Below are positions 28,790 to 40,765 of a stretch of 56,884 nt of DNA, piece after piece. This stretch comes from Cymbomonas tetramitiformis. Lineage: Eukaryota; Chlorophyta; Pyramimonadophyceae; Pyramimonadales; Pyramimonadaceae. The notes under the pieces are model-generated. The model did no database searches. It was not told the origin of the DNA and worked only from the letters and a program-made list of their open reading frames with translations. Position 1 is the first letter of the stretch. Every line of letters starts with the position of its first letter. A program made the position numbers and the translations under genes. The stretch is taken from positions 1-56,884 of the forward strand of contig LGRX02034744.1 of NCBI GenBank assembly GCA_001247695.2, read 5' to 3'.

Positions 28790-29564
28790 TTTGAGGCCGC
28801 GCAGGCCCTTGTTTGCCGGGGATAGTTAGGGTTGCCATTTTGGTGCGCGGTGTCGCGCGTTCGTTCTTTCGACTCTCTAGACAACGTAGCGAACGCGACG
28901 CATTTTTTACCGCAGCTGGTGGGACGACGACGGCGCTGGTGCTTGGGAGACCTGGGGTGTACGACTGGATCTGGTGGTATGGACTGGTGCGTCGAGGACG
29001 TCAAGAGCACGAACGCTGTCCACTTCTGCAGTCTCGGGAGCATGCCGGTGGTGAAGCACGGTGTACTCCTGAAATTACTGAAGTGTTGTTGTTCCATTGC
29101 AGGTAATTAATTCGTGGCGTTTTTTACCTACTTGTGATTTTGCTGGTCTTTTATATTTTCCGCTTCACCACTGGCAATTCTCGGCTTCCCTTGACGTGAC
29201 GGCTGGCGTCAACGCGATGCGCTGCGGTGAGGTGACGAAGGAATTGGAGTCCGCCAAATGAAGTAAGTATGCTACGTTTTCCTGGAATTTCTTGAGGCTC
29301 AACTGAGAATGCTATGAAGCTGGCAGTATTCAAGGAGGACGAGCCGGGATTTGTGGAAGCACGAACGATCGACACAGCGCAACTGAGGTGGCAGGCACAC
29401 AGGAGGATCATAGTTAGCTAGTATGATCTGTGCCACGATTTGTGGTTGGTAGCACGTAAAAAATTACTTCTCACGAGTATGAATTGAAGTGAGCTAGAGT
29501 TACGGAGATCTCTGCTTTGTGATCAATCAGAACGTTGTTCCGATGTACAAAATTTAAACATAGC
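28790..29564. repeat. 775-bp direct repeat, copy 1
   Basis: Begins TTTGAGGCCGCGCAGGCCC and ends AAATTTAAACATAGC. Copy 2 is 1054 bp downstream and I see one substitution (CAGCGCAACTG versus CAGCGCGACTG). Higher GC than its surroundings. Donor-like (GAAGTAAGTATG) and acceptor-like (CATTGCAG) motifs are present, but no protein is recognised in any frame. Confidence 0.95.
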
Positions 29565-29843
29565 TTTGTTTGCCAGTCATCAACGCGCCACTATTGCGAG
29601 GTGGTCGACGCGGGGCTGAGTATTGAGGAGAAGGGGCTCGAAAGAGGTACCTCTCATGTTGCTGTGATTGAAGGAAGAGGCTTGAAGCACTTTTGGAGAT
29701 TACAGTTGTGGGTTGGCATATTGAAGGGAGCGTGGCACGCCGGGCGAACCAGCTGAATATTTACGCACAGAGGAATTTTATGTACATACTACCTTGCGAC
29801 ACGGTTGGCGATGCTTGTCGATGTTTATTCTGTTTGGTGGTGC
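29565..29843. other. 279-bp spacer between the 775-bp repeats
   Basis: Unique sequence that begins TTTGTTTGCC. It holds a 73-codon frame without known similarity. No feature assigned. Confidence 0.7.
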
Positions 29844-30618
29844 TTTGAGGCCGCGCAGGCCCTTGTTTGCCGGGGATAGTTAGGGTTGCCATTTTGGTGC
29901 GCGGTGTCGCGCGTTCGTTCTTTCGACTCTCTAGACAACGTAGCGAACGCGACGCATTTTTTACCGCAGCTGGTGGGACGACGACGGCGCTGGTGCTTGG
30001 GAGACCTGGGGTGTACGACTGGATCTGGTGGTATGGACTGGTGCGTCGAGGACGTCAAGAGCACGAACGCTGTCCACTTCTGCAGTCTCGGGAGCATGCC
30101 GGTGGTGAAGCACGGTGTACTCCTGAAATTACTGAAGTGTTGTTGTTCCATTGCAGGTAATTAATTCGTGGCGTTTTTTACCTACTTGTGATTTTGCTGG
30201 TCTTTTATATTTTCCGCTTCACCACTGGCAATTCTCGGCTTCCCTTGACGTGACGGCTGGCGTCAACGCGATGCGCTGCGGTGAGGTGACGAAGGAATTG
30301 GAGTCCGCCAAATGAAGTAAGTATGCTACGTTTTCCTGGAATTTCTTGAGGCTCAACTGAGAATGCTATGAAGCTGGCAGTATTCAAGGAGGACGAGCCG
30401 GGATTTGTGGAAGCACGAACGATCGACACAGCGCGACTGAGGTGGCAGGCACACAGGAGGATCATAGTTAGCTAGTATGATCTGTGCCACGATTTGTGGT
30501 TGGTAGCACGTAAAAAATTACTTCTCACGAGTATGAATTGAAGTGAGCTAGAGTTACGGAGATCTCTGCTTTGTGATCAATCAGAACGTTGTTCCGATGT
30601 ACAAAATTTAAACATAGC
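29844..30618. repeat. 775-bp direct repeat, copy 2
   Basis: Same boundaries as copy 1. Flanking bases (CAATT left, CAACG right) do not form a target duplication and the ends are not TG...CA, so a recent segmental duplication fits better than an LTR pair. Confidence 0.95.
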
Positions 30619-32612
30619 CAACGATTTTCACCCATTTTGCCCATTTTTCGGCTATTTATTGTTTACCACAGTAATATATCTCAATGTGTGTGTAAGCTGC
30701 AAGGTACAGAAGTACTGCAACTTACTTCACCTTTGCACATGACAATTTTCATGGCATAAAAGTGAATATCTCTGATAATCAACATGTGCGGTTGATCAAA
30801 AATGTGGGTTTTACTGATTTGAAACCCATGGAAGTTAATGCACTCCCTGATGATATATTAGGTGTACCAACTATAAGCGGATTATCCACTTTAGTGATAA
30901 CTTATCAACCTATGATATGTTTGGGCATATGACTGTGCACTAAGAGTATATCAAAATGATATCTCTAAATTCCAAACATATCTGGACACAGCTTGATAAT
31001 AAGCAGTTTAGCACAACACATATATATGCGTGTGTGTGTCCACAACAACCTTTGTCAGCCCAATATATATATGTACTGATCTGATTAGGTACATGCTTTT
31101 GTGCTGATCAATACTGAGTCAATTGTCAGAATGCAGTATAGTGGTTGTTGTTGCTCCAGCGATATGTGAGAGTGGATGGACTGTGCTCAACAGTTACCAG
31201 CTGTTACAATGAGCACAGTATTCTGCCTTCGGGTCTGGAGATATCTCCATCCAGCCCTACAGCATGTTATTTTATCCTGCTCCCATATCTATCGCCATCT
31301 CTGACATTCCACACGCACATGTGTTTGTGGAATGGTATCTATATTATCATGCACATAATGGACATTATAGTTGATCAATTCACTTTGAGTCAGTGAATGT
31401 CATCATATACAGTAATGTCAGTGTGTGTGCAATGTGCAGTACTTGTTGATTAGTACTTTTGCCAGTGTGTGTGTGTTCACTTTACACACTTACAGGAAGA
31501 TAACTTCTGGTATTACAATATTCCCAGATAGTTTATCATGCAGGATGATGATCAGCATACCATGTACTGAATGAATCTAGCATGATATATATCAGGTTAG
31601 GAGTTATTGTAATCCTGTTATAATCTCATTCACAATAATGAGTTGCTTGTTTATTTTACATGTAGCTCTGGTGAGCATTCCATCCAGTAATCCACCATAG
31701 AACGTGCATGTGATCCGAAGAACATCTCGGCTCCACCGGGACATGACGAGCTAATTATGGTGTTGAGATTACTTTCAGGCACCTTATGCTAACATGGGTT
31801 CTAATATAACTTAGCATGCACTGCAATATGCTTTGCAATGTTCAATGTATTGCAATATGATGCTAGTGTTCCAGTTGTTAGCGTGATCAAACTGGTATAT
31901 ATACTACAGCTGGTATCGTGATCAAGCTGTATTGGTGATGCATGCACAATTCACAGTGTTGCAGTCACTCAGTATATAATGTATATATGATGTAATGCTG
32001 CATGTACTCATTATATGCTGCATGTTGGTGAATGCTGCAAGTGGAGTATATGTGCATGTGTGTGTGTGTGTTGCAATCATTGCAATCTCAGTACACACAT
32101 ATCTTGCACACTATATTGCTGCTAAGTATTCATGATCTGTCATGAAGATGTACACAACATTCATGCAGTTCAAACTCTTGATTGCAAATAAGTATACAAA
32201 TTCTGACAGTGAATAATTTGAAATATCTCTGCAGTCATCAAGATATAGTGTGGAATGCTGCAATATGGTGATCATGCGTCCATTCATAAGTATCCCTGCG
32301 AGTATACAAATATTTTGCAGAGGATATTGACGCGCGCATACGATGCGCAGATGATCGTTGCAACTATTTTGACATCATCATCGTAAAACTGCAAGATGAT
32401 TGTCGTGCGCTGCAAGTGATTTTATGCAATCGCGCGCGCTGTTGATGAAGAGCACATATTGTCGCCATATTCTCAGCACATGATACGAGTGCTGACTTGT
32501 GCGCGGATCATGAATCCGCTGATGTTTTCTATGCCGTATCTCATACTGCGTAATTTTTACAGCTGCGAATCATCCATGCGCATGCATATGATTGCCGCGC
32601 ATACTTCTTTCT
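30619..32612. other. AT-rich, gene-free sequence
   Basis: Nothing beyond chance frames of up to 83 codons, plus TG/CA-rich stretches. No RNA gene seen. Confidence 0.75.
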
Positions 32613-33533
32613 TCATAAGTTATGATTTATTTTTCCAGGAATTATGAATTCAGAATATCGTTTTCGAAACATCGATGGATGATTGTCTTTCTTATGTAAA
32701 TCGATTAATAGAAATGAATGTGGTTCATTGATAGCACGTGCATATACTTCATAGAAAGTTTTTTCACCGATTTCTCCGGAACATGATTCGAATATTTCCT
32801 GTAATTCTTTTTTGTCTTTCATTTTATATACTCCTAAAGAAGTTGCATTGTTTTTCACCGCTCTTGGACAGCCTCCAAACTGAGATTTAAAATTCTGAAT
32901 GCAAATAAAGCATGATACGCCTAACGCCCCACCGGTTTCAAAATCAGCTATATGTCGATGTCTTGTGATAAAATTGAGAAATTTTGGAGTTCGAAACAAA
33001 TTCGTTGATTGACAATCATCTACAAAAACAGCCAATATAGGACGTTCGCCGTTATATTTGTGTATTGGCCGTTCGAAACCGTCTGATGTCAAAAACTCTA
33101 ACAATAAGTCTGGGTCGATATCATCGATAAAGACATTTCTATTATTTAATTTTTCCATCAACAAATTCCATTTTTTCAAGTCTTTATGATATTTCAAATA
33201 TGTGTCTCTTTCTTCTTCGGCTTTTTGAATAATATCGTTGATAACATTTACACCATCGTCGGGTTCATACACATCTTCGGAGTCGATATCTAATGATTTC
33301 ATTAATTTTTTGTTTGAATTAAATGTAGGACTTATTACAAATATTCGATGTAATGACCCTTCTTTTTTCAACATTTTAAGATAGTCAGTCACCGCAACCG
33401 ATTTTCCGCTTCCTCTTTTGCCTATGAAAATTGAATTTTGATGAGCTTTTAACATGTTCGGTCCGGTTTTGATATTGAAAGCACTTCCGTTTGGCACATC
33501 TATATTCATATCTTTTACCTTTACAATTTTCAT
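32613..33533 (-). CDS. FtsK/HerA-type DNA-packaging ATPase of a Polinton-like element
   Basis: 306 residues, intact. MKIVKVKDMNIDVPNGSAF leads to Walker A (GKRGSGKS, about 34-41), a Walker-B-like strand LAVFVDDCQ (about 190-198), and a sensor region CFICIQNFKS. This is the A32-like ATPase lineage that pumps DNA into capsids in poxviruses, other large DNA viruses, virophages and Polintons. The ATG at 33,533 follows a 50-bp divergent spacer shared with the methyltransferase; an upstream in-frame ATG exists but lies beyond that spacer. It is AT-rich in codon use like the polymerase genes. It is the only full-length core gene of the element here, and no capsid gene is in the window. Confidence 0.9.
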   Translation of the reverse strand: MKIVKVKDMNIDVPNGSAFNIKTGPNMLKAHQNSIFIGKRGSGKSVAVTDYLKMLKKEGSLHRIFVISPTFNSNKKLMKSLDIDSEDVYEPDDGVNVINDIIQKAEEERDTYLKYHKDLKKWNLLMEKLNNRNVFIDDIDPDLLLEFLTSDGFERPIHKYNGERPILAVFVDDCQSTNLFRTPKFLNFITRHRHIADFETGGALGVSCFICIQNFKSQFGGCPRAVKNNATSLGVYKMKDKKELQEIFESCSGEIGEKTFYEVYARAINEPHSFLLIDLHKKDNHPSMFRKRYSEFIIPGKINHNL

Positions 33534-33584
33534 TAAAGATATATGTATAGTTTGTTTATTATTTTTTTTAAAGAAACTAAAGTA

Positions 33585-34332
33585 ATGATAAGCAACAATG
33601 AATACATTGTAGCCCGGAGTTTGCATAACGATGATTGTTTCAACATTTTCCCTAACATACCAAGAAATTCAATAGACCTTTTCATTTGTGATTTACCATA
33701 TGGTCAAACAAATTGTTCTTGGGATGAGATTCCTTTCGATTTAGATAAATTATGGAGTGAATTAAAAAGAATAGGTACAAGACATTCAGCCTATATCTTT
33801 ACTACTACCACTAAATTTGGACATTCCATTATTGAAAGTAATAAGAAGATGTTTCGGTATGATATCGTATATGAGAAAACAATGTCATTAGGTTTCTACC
33901 ATGCAAATCAAATGCCTTTGAGAAGTCGTGAACTGATATATGTCTTTTACAAGCATTTACCAACATATAATCCAATAATGATTGAAGGTCACAAACCTTA
34001 TATAAGACAAGGTCAAGGTCCTCGGACTGAATTATACACTCATTACACCGATAGAACACCAACCATTTGTAAAGATGGAAAAAGGTATCCAAGAAGTGTA
34101 ATCAAATTTTCAAATGGAAACTACAAGTAAACATCCTTGTAGTAAACCGTACGATTTATTTGAATGGATAATTAAATCTTACTCAAATCCTTACGATAAT
34201 GTATTAGATTGTTGTATGGGTGTTGGAAATTCAGGTTTGGCATGTAAAAATCTCAAAAGAAACGATATAGGTATTGAAATTGATAAGAAATACTTCGAAA
34301 TAGCTAAAGAAAACATCGAAAATTCAAAGTAA
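33585..34332 (+). pseudogene. N6-adenine DNA methyltransferase, one frameshift
   Basis: The beta-class order is visible. Catalytic motif DLPYG (in DLFICDLPYGQTNCSWDEIP) comes first, then after a frame change near 34,105-34,130, HPCSKPYDLFEWIIKSY and the SAM-binding VLDCCMGVGNSGLACKNL with IGIEIDKKYFEIA. Such enzymes methylate adenine in short DNA sites. The first frame ends at 34,130 and the second opens at ATG 34,114; the TTTT at 34,105 is the likely site of a one-base gain. Transcribed divergently from the ATPase. Methyltransferases of this kind occur in virophages and Polinton-like viruses. Confidence 0.85.
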
Positions 34333-34482
34333 ATTTCAGTGCTTATTTTGTTTATATTTCCTTAACAGTCCGTTACAGAATGACAGTAATTTTCCCCCAA
34401 TAAATTTTAGTGATAAAGCTTTACTTTTTAATTTTACAAACCATAAAGACTAAACCTTAACCCAAACCTTAAAAAAACAACT

Positions 34483-34899
34483 ATGCCTCGCAACAAGTCT
34501 GCACGTGAAGAGACTGTTACTCTGGAAGAGGTGGATAGTTTGTATGAGAAATCGCTGGACGAAGCAGCGTGGGCACGTATTTCCGATGATACCACGCATT
34601 GCGAACACGCGGTCGAGTATCATCGGAACGGTCTTCGCCCGACACTATGGCAATGCTGGGAGTGCCGTACGTTGGTGTGCTGCGAGTGTCATCGCGAGAA
34701 CGAATCGGAAAGCGAAGAGATATTTCGTCGTTTTAAACCAAAGGGTTTTGATAACCCGGCGATGAACCTTTGCGAAGGCTGCGTGGAACAAAAAATTGAT
34801 CAAAATTCTGAAGATGTAAAACATTTTCAATTTGGTATAACATTTCAAAATGGAGAATTTGATTTTATGAGTGCGAAAAATGAAACTGATTTTTATTAA
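34483..34899 (+). CDS. Chimeric ORF: zinc-binding N-part fused to a polymerase N-region fragment
   Basis: 138 codons. Residues 1-103 are GC-balanced and carry C/H pairs (CEHAVEYH, CWECRTLVCCEC, CEGC) like a cross-braced zinc finger. From about residue 104 (KIDQNSEDVKHFQFGITFQN) the sequence is AT-rich and matches the start region of polymerase copy 2 (43,740-43,870, KIDQVSEDAKHFQFGVNF). So an unrelated gene 5' end has landed inside a Polinton copy and kept an open frame across the junction at about 34,790. Confidence 0.55.
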   Translation: MPRNKSAREETVTLEEVDSLYEKSLDEAAWARISDDTTHCEHAVEYHRNGLRPTLWQCWECRTLVCCECHRENESESEEIFRRFKPKGFDNPAMNLCEGCVEQKIDQNSEDVKHFQFGITFQNGEFDFMSAKNETDFY

Positions 34900-35063
34900 A
34901 AAGATTAGATGGAATGATTCAGTCCGGAGATGATAAAGGTCACGGGGAAGCCGATTCCCCCCCCACTGTATGGGGGCCTGCTTCTCCTTGTTTCACCCCT
35001 CGCCTTGAGTGCCTGTCATCTTGTCATCTGTCACCGCTCCGACCGTTCCGCACCGCTCTCGAT

Positions 35064-35778
35064 CAAGGGTCGGAATCGATTGTTGGGACAATTATGATTA
35101 ATCGATTAAACACTATTATCACAATTACAATCGATTGCCACTTTCAATAATTACAAACACAATAGGTTATGGACCTTGGAACAATCACAATCGAATCGAT
35201 TTCTGATGGGTCGCAATCAGGAATCGAATCGATTGCAGAAAAAAATGAAACACCAATCGAATAGGTTACAATGTTTCATAACACCAAATACAATGGGTTT
35301 TCACGATTGGCAAATAACATGATTATGAAACCGATTGTCGTTTGTACCACATCCATAACACGATTTCAGATCTTGATTTTGCCGCATCCATGACTAGAAA
35401 CCGGAAATGCATCGCTAGACCAAAGGCATCAAACGGTGAGCCTGTCCGGTATCGATCCGGTGACCTTCTGTCAGCAAGATTATCGCTATACCATTGAGCT
35501 TCTGAGGCTTAATACCGGCTGGTGTACGCGACGATATATAACCGGTTATACAATAGGTTACAACTTCTAACAATTCGGTACACAATAGGTTAGCAACAAA
35601 CAAGAACACCAATCGAATAGGTTGTGACTTCTAACAATTAGTAAAAAAATGGGTTGGCAAAAAGTGATAACACTAATCGAATAGGTTTACAATCTAAACA
35701 ATTAGTTTACAACCGATTGTCAAAATCACACAATTAGTTTGTAAGAGGTTACGATTTTCAAACCGATTCCGACCCTTG
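35064..35778. mobile_element. 715-bp non-autonomous hAT element, with 8-bp target duplication
   Basis: Perfect terminal inverted repeats CAAGGGTCGGAATCG / CGATTCCGACCCTTG, flanked by CTCTCGAT on both sides (35,056-35,063 and 35,779-35,786). Inside are several AATCGAATAGGTTAC-like sub-repeats and a minus-strand tRNA-like stretch, but no transposase. It sits inside polymerase copy 1. Confidence 0.92.
35405..35515 (-). other. tRNA-like relic inside the hAT element
   Basis: On the minus strand, AGCTCAATGGTATAGCG (A-box-like) is followed about 30 bp later by GGATCGATACC (B-box-like). AGCCT/AGGCT can pair as a partial acceptor stem, and ATCTT/AAGGT as an anticodon stem. Too many mismatches for a working tRNA; it is probably a tRNA-derived SINE fragment. 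Confidence 0.35.
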
Positions 35779-36965
35779 CTCTCGATAAAACACCTAAGTA
35801 TTCGTGCAAATTCAATTACCATTTCATTATTAAAATTTAAGAAATTAAATGGAAAAGGTGCTCCTTTACCTATGCCTAAAACGGTTGAAGAATTAAAATC
35901 CAAAAAAAAAAAGTGTGATTACCATTCAAGATGAACAATGTTTTGCTAAATCTTGCCTTGTAATGTATTATAAAGAAAATGCATCTTCAAGCATTTATCA
36001 AAATGTTTACCAAGATAAAAGAAATAGATTAACAAAAGAAGCCATAAATTTAATGAAAGAATTAGAATTTAATCCTGAGGATGGTATAGGATTTGATGAC
36101 ATTAACTTATTTGAGGAAAAGTTTGATAGAAATATAACTATTCACGGAATGACTGATTTGGGTTGTACTATAATGTATCCGCCTTCAAAGGAAGGGTTAC
36201 CCGAACGGGCTGAATGGAATTTTGTTTATTATGATCTAAATTCAAGTTTTGGTCACTTTGAACCTATTACAAAAATTGAGGCATTTTATGGACAAATACA
36301 CAAATCAAGATGTAATAAATGTCGTAGTAAAATATGTTACTTTGCAAAGACGAAAACAAAACAATATATTGATTGGAAACAAGCTATATATTGTCAAGAA
36401 TGTAATATAAAATTCCAAATAAAAAATGTTATGATTTACATAAGAAAGGGACAGCTTGTAAATACTTTCATAAATGCAAAGGTGAATGTAAACAAATATA
36501 TGATATAAGAAAAGAGCAACATATTTGTGGACACGAATGTTGTCCAAATTGTAAGTTATATTGTGATATGCGAAATCATATTTGTTATATAACAAAGAAA
36601 AAACCAAAAGAAATAACAGAACAAGAAAAAATAGGGGTTTTTTATTTTGAAGCATATAATGAAACAAAGCACGAAGTCAATTTAAGTGTGACACAATATT
36701 CAAATGGAGAATCATTTGTTCATTACAACATTGAAGAAGCTTGCAAGTTTATTTTTTCTAATCAACACAAAGAATTTACTTTTATTGCACACAATGGTTC
36801 AAAATACGATTATGTATTGATTGTTGAATACATAATGACTACAATGAATGAAATTCCAGAAATTGTGCAAAATGGTGGCAAAATAATGCATTTGAAATAT
36901 CAAAATGTTACATTGATGGACAGCTGTTTACATCTTACAAATCCTCTTAGCAAGTTTTCAAAAAT

Positions 36966-37985
36966 ATTTTCTTTATGCGGGGGCTGGCGCGTCGTATGCC
37001 CCGCATGCCCCACATACCCCGTATGCCCCGTATGCCCCGCTGCAAGCTCAGCCTGCCATGCTGCATACGGCTGCACGCTGCCCCAACCACTCTCTTGTTG
37101 TTGAAACACAAAGGGAAGGGTTGGGGAAAGGGCGTGCAAGGACTGGCTCTGAAGCATGCTGGGCTGCCCCGCATGCCCCGCATGCCCCGGGGCATACCCC
37201 ACTGTATGCCCCACTGAGCTGAGTTGCATGCCGTGTTGCATGCTGGGTTGCACGCCGATGTGCATGCTGAAGGGCACGTCCGGGGCAGGTTGATGTACGT
37301 CTACAACCTGCCCAGTACCGACCCCTGCGATGGAAGCGGTTAGTGGAGAGGGGTCTGAGGGGGTCAAAGGGAAGGTGGTGGTGGAAGGGCCCGAAGGCCC
37401 AGGCGCGGTGGAAGCGGTTGGTGGAGAGGGGTCTGAGGGGGTCAGAGGGAAGGTGGTGGTGGAAGGGTGCATGGCGGTGGTGGAAGGGGGCGGTGGTGGA
37501 AGGGGGCAGGTCCAGAAGAAGACATCAAAAGTCAACTGTCGGTCAACTGTATGACCGTTATGACAATATGACCACTATGACAGTGTCAAATATGGCCGTA
37601 TGATATTTCCAATAGAATACTAGCTGTCCAATAGAACCAAAATATCACCAAAAGCTGTTAAGAACTTCGCCAGAAGGTATGAATAACTTCCTCCAGAAGG
37701 TAGAAGGTACCAGCTGCCAAAAATAGCCTTTAGTGTTAGGCTTTATGCCAAGACTGAACATAAGGATATAGATGTTATAGGTTCGCGACCATACATTATA
37801 TCGAAAAGTGATAGTATTGCTAGGCTGTGTAGCCAGTATATGTCATGCAATTAAACAGTGGAATATAAGGCTAGAAGCCTATGTGATACACCAAAAACAA
37901 TAGAAAACATAAAAAGAAAAGAAAGAAGATAAAAGAAAAGAAAGGAAAATAAAGAGAAAAGTATGTATAAGTTATCAGGAGTGTG
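36966..37985. other. ~1-kb foreign insert replacing part of polymerase copy 1
   Basis: 36,975-37,545 is GC-rich with CCCCGCATGCCCCGTATGCC-type repeats and GGTGGTGGAAGGG repeats, followed by AT-rich noncoding sequence. A Pro/Ser/Thr frame on the minus strand (to 36,900) is judged low-complexity. I found no inverted ends or target duplication. Confidence 0.6.
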
Positions 37986-39269
37986 CCTGGTACATTGGTG
38001 GTAGAACAGATCCTAAAAAATTATACCATAAATGTAAAGAAAATGAAACAATTAGGTATGTAGATTTTACAAGTTTATATCCTTGGGTTTTAAAATATTG
38101 TTTATTTCCATTTGGACATCCTTCAAAAATATATAATGAAATTGACTGATTAGGTATAAGAAATATTGAACAATTTTTTGGGATTATAAAGTGTACAATT
38201 ATTCCTCCAAATGATTTGGTAATGGCTGTTTTACCATTGAGGACCCGGGGACAGTCCAATATGGAAAAACTTACATTTCCATTGACAAAAATAACCGGAA
38301 CTTGGTGCACCGAAGAAGTAGAATTAGCTTTGAAGAAAGGTTATGTCATAGAAAGAATTCATCAAGTGGTACACTGGGAAAACACATCTTATAAAATATT
38401 TGAAAGTTTTATTGATACTTTTTTGAAAATAAAACTAGAGGCAAATAATGATCCTGATTGGGTACAAAGCGAGAAAGACAAAGACTTATACGTTGAAAAA
38501 TATTTCAAAAAAGAAGGAATATTGTTAGACAAAGAACATATATTTAAAAATGAAGGAATGAGAACTATAGCCAAACTTTTTCTTAATAATTTGTGGGGAA
38601 GATATTGCTTGAAACCTAACAAAAGACAAAATAAATATTGCAATAATGCTGAGGTATACGACATTTTATCAGATTCTAGAAATGATAATGTTGTTATTCA
38701 ACCTATTCCACAAGTAAATGATGATGTGAAATATCACATAGGATTTGATATATTAGATGAATATGCTGAAACAAATTTTAGTGTGAATGAAGTTATTGGT
38801 GTTTTTGCTACCGCTTATGCAAGAATTAAATTGTACAATTTAATGGATGATGTAGGATTTGAAAATGTATTATATCACGATACGGACTCGGTGTTTTATA
38901 TTGAAAACAAAACAAATATGCATATTTACAACAAACACTTAGGAGATTTTTTAGGCGAATTAACTGATGAATTAGGAAATAAAAAATGCATTGAGTATGT
39001 AGCCACAGCACCCAAATCATATTCATTATTATTTGATGATGCGACAACAATGACTAAAGTAAAAGGATTTTCATTAAATTTTCAAAATTCACAAAGCTTG
39101 AATCATAATAAAATGAAAAATATGATTTTGAATGATAAAGACAAAATAATACAAATAAATTATGATGTTTTAAGAAAGCCTAAAAAGACATCACTAATCA
39201 ATAAACAATATGCAGCTCTTGGAATTGAAACAACAAATCAAACAAAATCATTTTCATTGAATTACGATA

Positions 39270-40010
39270 CAAGGATAGGTATCGAAAGTTTTCGGTCGTA
39301 TCGATAGTTTTCGATAGGTCTCGTCTAATTATCGATCAATAACGATAAGTCCTCGGGAATATCAATAAATAACGATAAGTGAGCTAGCATATCGATAAAT
39401 AACAATAGTTTGACATCACACATCGATCGATATGAATAACTCTACTAAGCTAATCGATAAATAAGTTTCGTAAAGTGATTATCGATATATCGATACTACA
39501 CACTATGCAAGCTTTCAGGGTAAAATTGCAGAATATCGCACATCAATTTCTTAATCAAACTCTACAGCGTTCATACTTGCCATGATGTTGTGCTCGATTG
39601 TACCCTCCTTCAACTTTGTTCGCAAGTCAGATTGCATGAACGTGACTTTAGAAAAGGCACGTTCAACTCCAGTTGTGCTTGCATATTTCCTGCATCTGCC
39701 GTTGAGTCCTCGCAAAACTGGGTGGCATTGATGTCCACTAAAGCATCTTTGTGGTAATGGGCGAGGTGCGTCCTGAGGTTGGAGGTGTTCCCACACAAGG
39801 GTTTTGCGCAGATCTCAGGTCCATAGAGCATGCACTTGTACTCGATGACTTTTCGACCGTCCATCTTGACCTTGTAGTGTCTCAAGAAGGGAGAGCGAAA
39901 GTTATCCGGGGGGTTCTGAAAGCCGGACTCATCTTCTTCGCCTGAATATACAAAGCATCACATAAGCAGACCCTGAGAACATTATACACACATAAGACAC
40001 ATCTTAGAAG
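39270..40010 (-). mobile_element. Truncated hAT element with BED finger and dimerisation remnant
   Basis: The left end CAAGGATAGGTATCG at 39,270 resembles the hAT ends nearby. On the minus strand 39,610-39,885 encodes a BED-like finger (YKCMLYGPEIC...NLRTHLAHYHKD), and 39,551-39,680 the C-terminal hAT dimerisation motif (TTGVERAFSKV). The catalytic middle is gone. ATCGATAA-type repeats fill 39,290-39,500. The right end was not found. Confidence 0.65.
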
Positions 40011-40765
40011 CAAGGATGGGAATCGATTAGTCGAGGAATTATGATTAATCGATTTAATAGTGTATACCCCTATCGAATCGATTTGCGATTATGACAAATT
40101 AGGAATCGAATAGGTTTGCGATTATGACAAATTAGGAATCGAATAGGTTTCTACTCAGGACTAATTACAAATCAAATAGGTTGTAGCTGCTGAATCTGCC
40201 CGTGTGCACCCGCGCGTCTCTGAAAAGCGAAGCACTGGTGAGTCCTTCTTCATGAGGAGGAAGCAGCAAACTGTCCCTAGCACACCTGCTGTGACCAAAG
40301 ATCAGCTAGACTTGTATTTAGCTTTGCCCCAAGAAGCTAATGAGGAGGGCTTTGATGTTATGCTGTGGTGGAACGGTAAGGAGAAGGAACTGCCTGATAT
40401 GTATCGCATGGCACGGCAGTTTTTGGGATGTCCAACCACAACTGGCGGGGTTGAGAGAACCTTTAGTGCTGCTGGTAGGATGCATGATGACCTTCGCAAA
40501 AACACTGAGGAGGATACTTTGGAGCATATGCTCAGAGTTAGGATCAGTGACTGTGCTTAAGTGTCAGACATTAATTTGATAGCTGTATTATCTTGGTGGA
40601 TCATTTGGTCACCCTAGCTTGACATATGCCTTATCACCCTGCTGTGTGAATTAACCATCTTGCTATGCTTGTGACAGCCACTGTAGCATGCTCTGATTTG
40701 ACTGATAATTAGTGAAAAACAGTGTTATCAAATAGGTTTGTAGTGTTGGAAAACACCAATCAAAT
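40011..40765 (+). mobile_element. Second truncated hAT element
   Basis: The left end CAAGGATGGGAATCGATT matches the 715-bp hAT end family (CAAGGGTCGGAATCGATT). 40,204-40,560 (+) encodes a transposase C-terminus with CPTTTGGVERTFSAAGRM, the hAT dimerisation hallmark. The right end abuts polymerase copy 2 at about 40,765 without a visible inverted repeat, so it is truncated. Confidence 0.75.

Larger units (their letters stand above)
34790..39269 (+). pseudogene. Polinton-type DNA polymerase B, copy 1 (broken, with insertions)
   Basis: Pieces in order: N-region (34,790-34,930); a zinc-rich segment (35,867-36,560, with CNKCRSKICYF, CQEC); exonuclease motif I (FYFEAY) and II (FIAHNGSKYDY) to 36,965; then a gap of about 280 residues replaced by unrelated DNA; then YVDFTSLYPW (motif A), KLFLNNLWGRY (motif B), YHDTDSVFYIE (motif C) to 39,269. 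There is a frame change in an A6 run (about 36,425) and an in-frame TGA at about 38,146. The last part is cut by a hAT-like end CAAGGATAGG at 39,270. It is closely related to copy 3. Protein-primed replication is the family function; this copy cannot be active. Confidence 0.88.

Noticed and set aside
28606..29110. Overlapping frames of about 90-160 codons in the 775-bp repeats
   Set aside because: Several frames are open at once, no domain is recognisable, and no promoter is visible.
28790..30618. 775-bp repeats as LTRs of a small element
   Set aside because: Ends are not TG...CA-like, flanks do not match, and the spacer is only 279 bp without priming or polypurine sites.
35405..35515. Functional tRNA gene on the minus strand
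   Set aside because: Box-like elements exist, but the acceptor and T stems have mismatches and the anticodon loop is the wrong size.
36900..37535. 211-codon Pro/Ser/Thr-rich frame on the minus strand
   Set aside because: It is a low-complexity product of GC-rich repeats; its C-terminal end runs antisense into polymerase copy 1.
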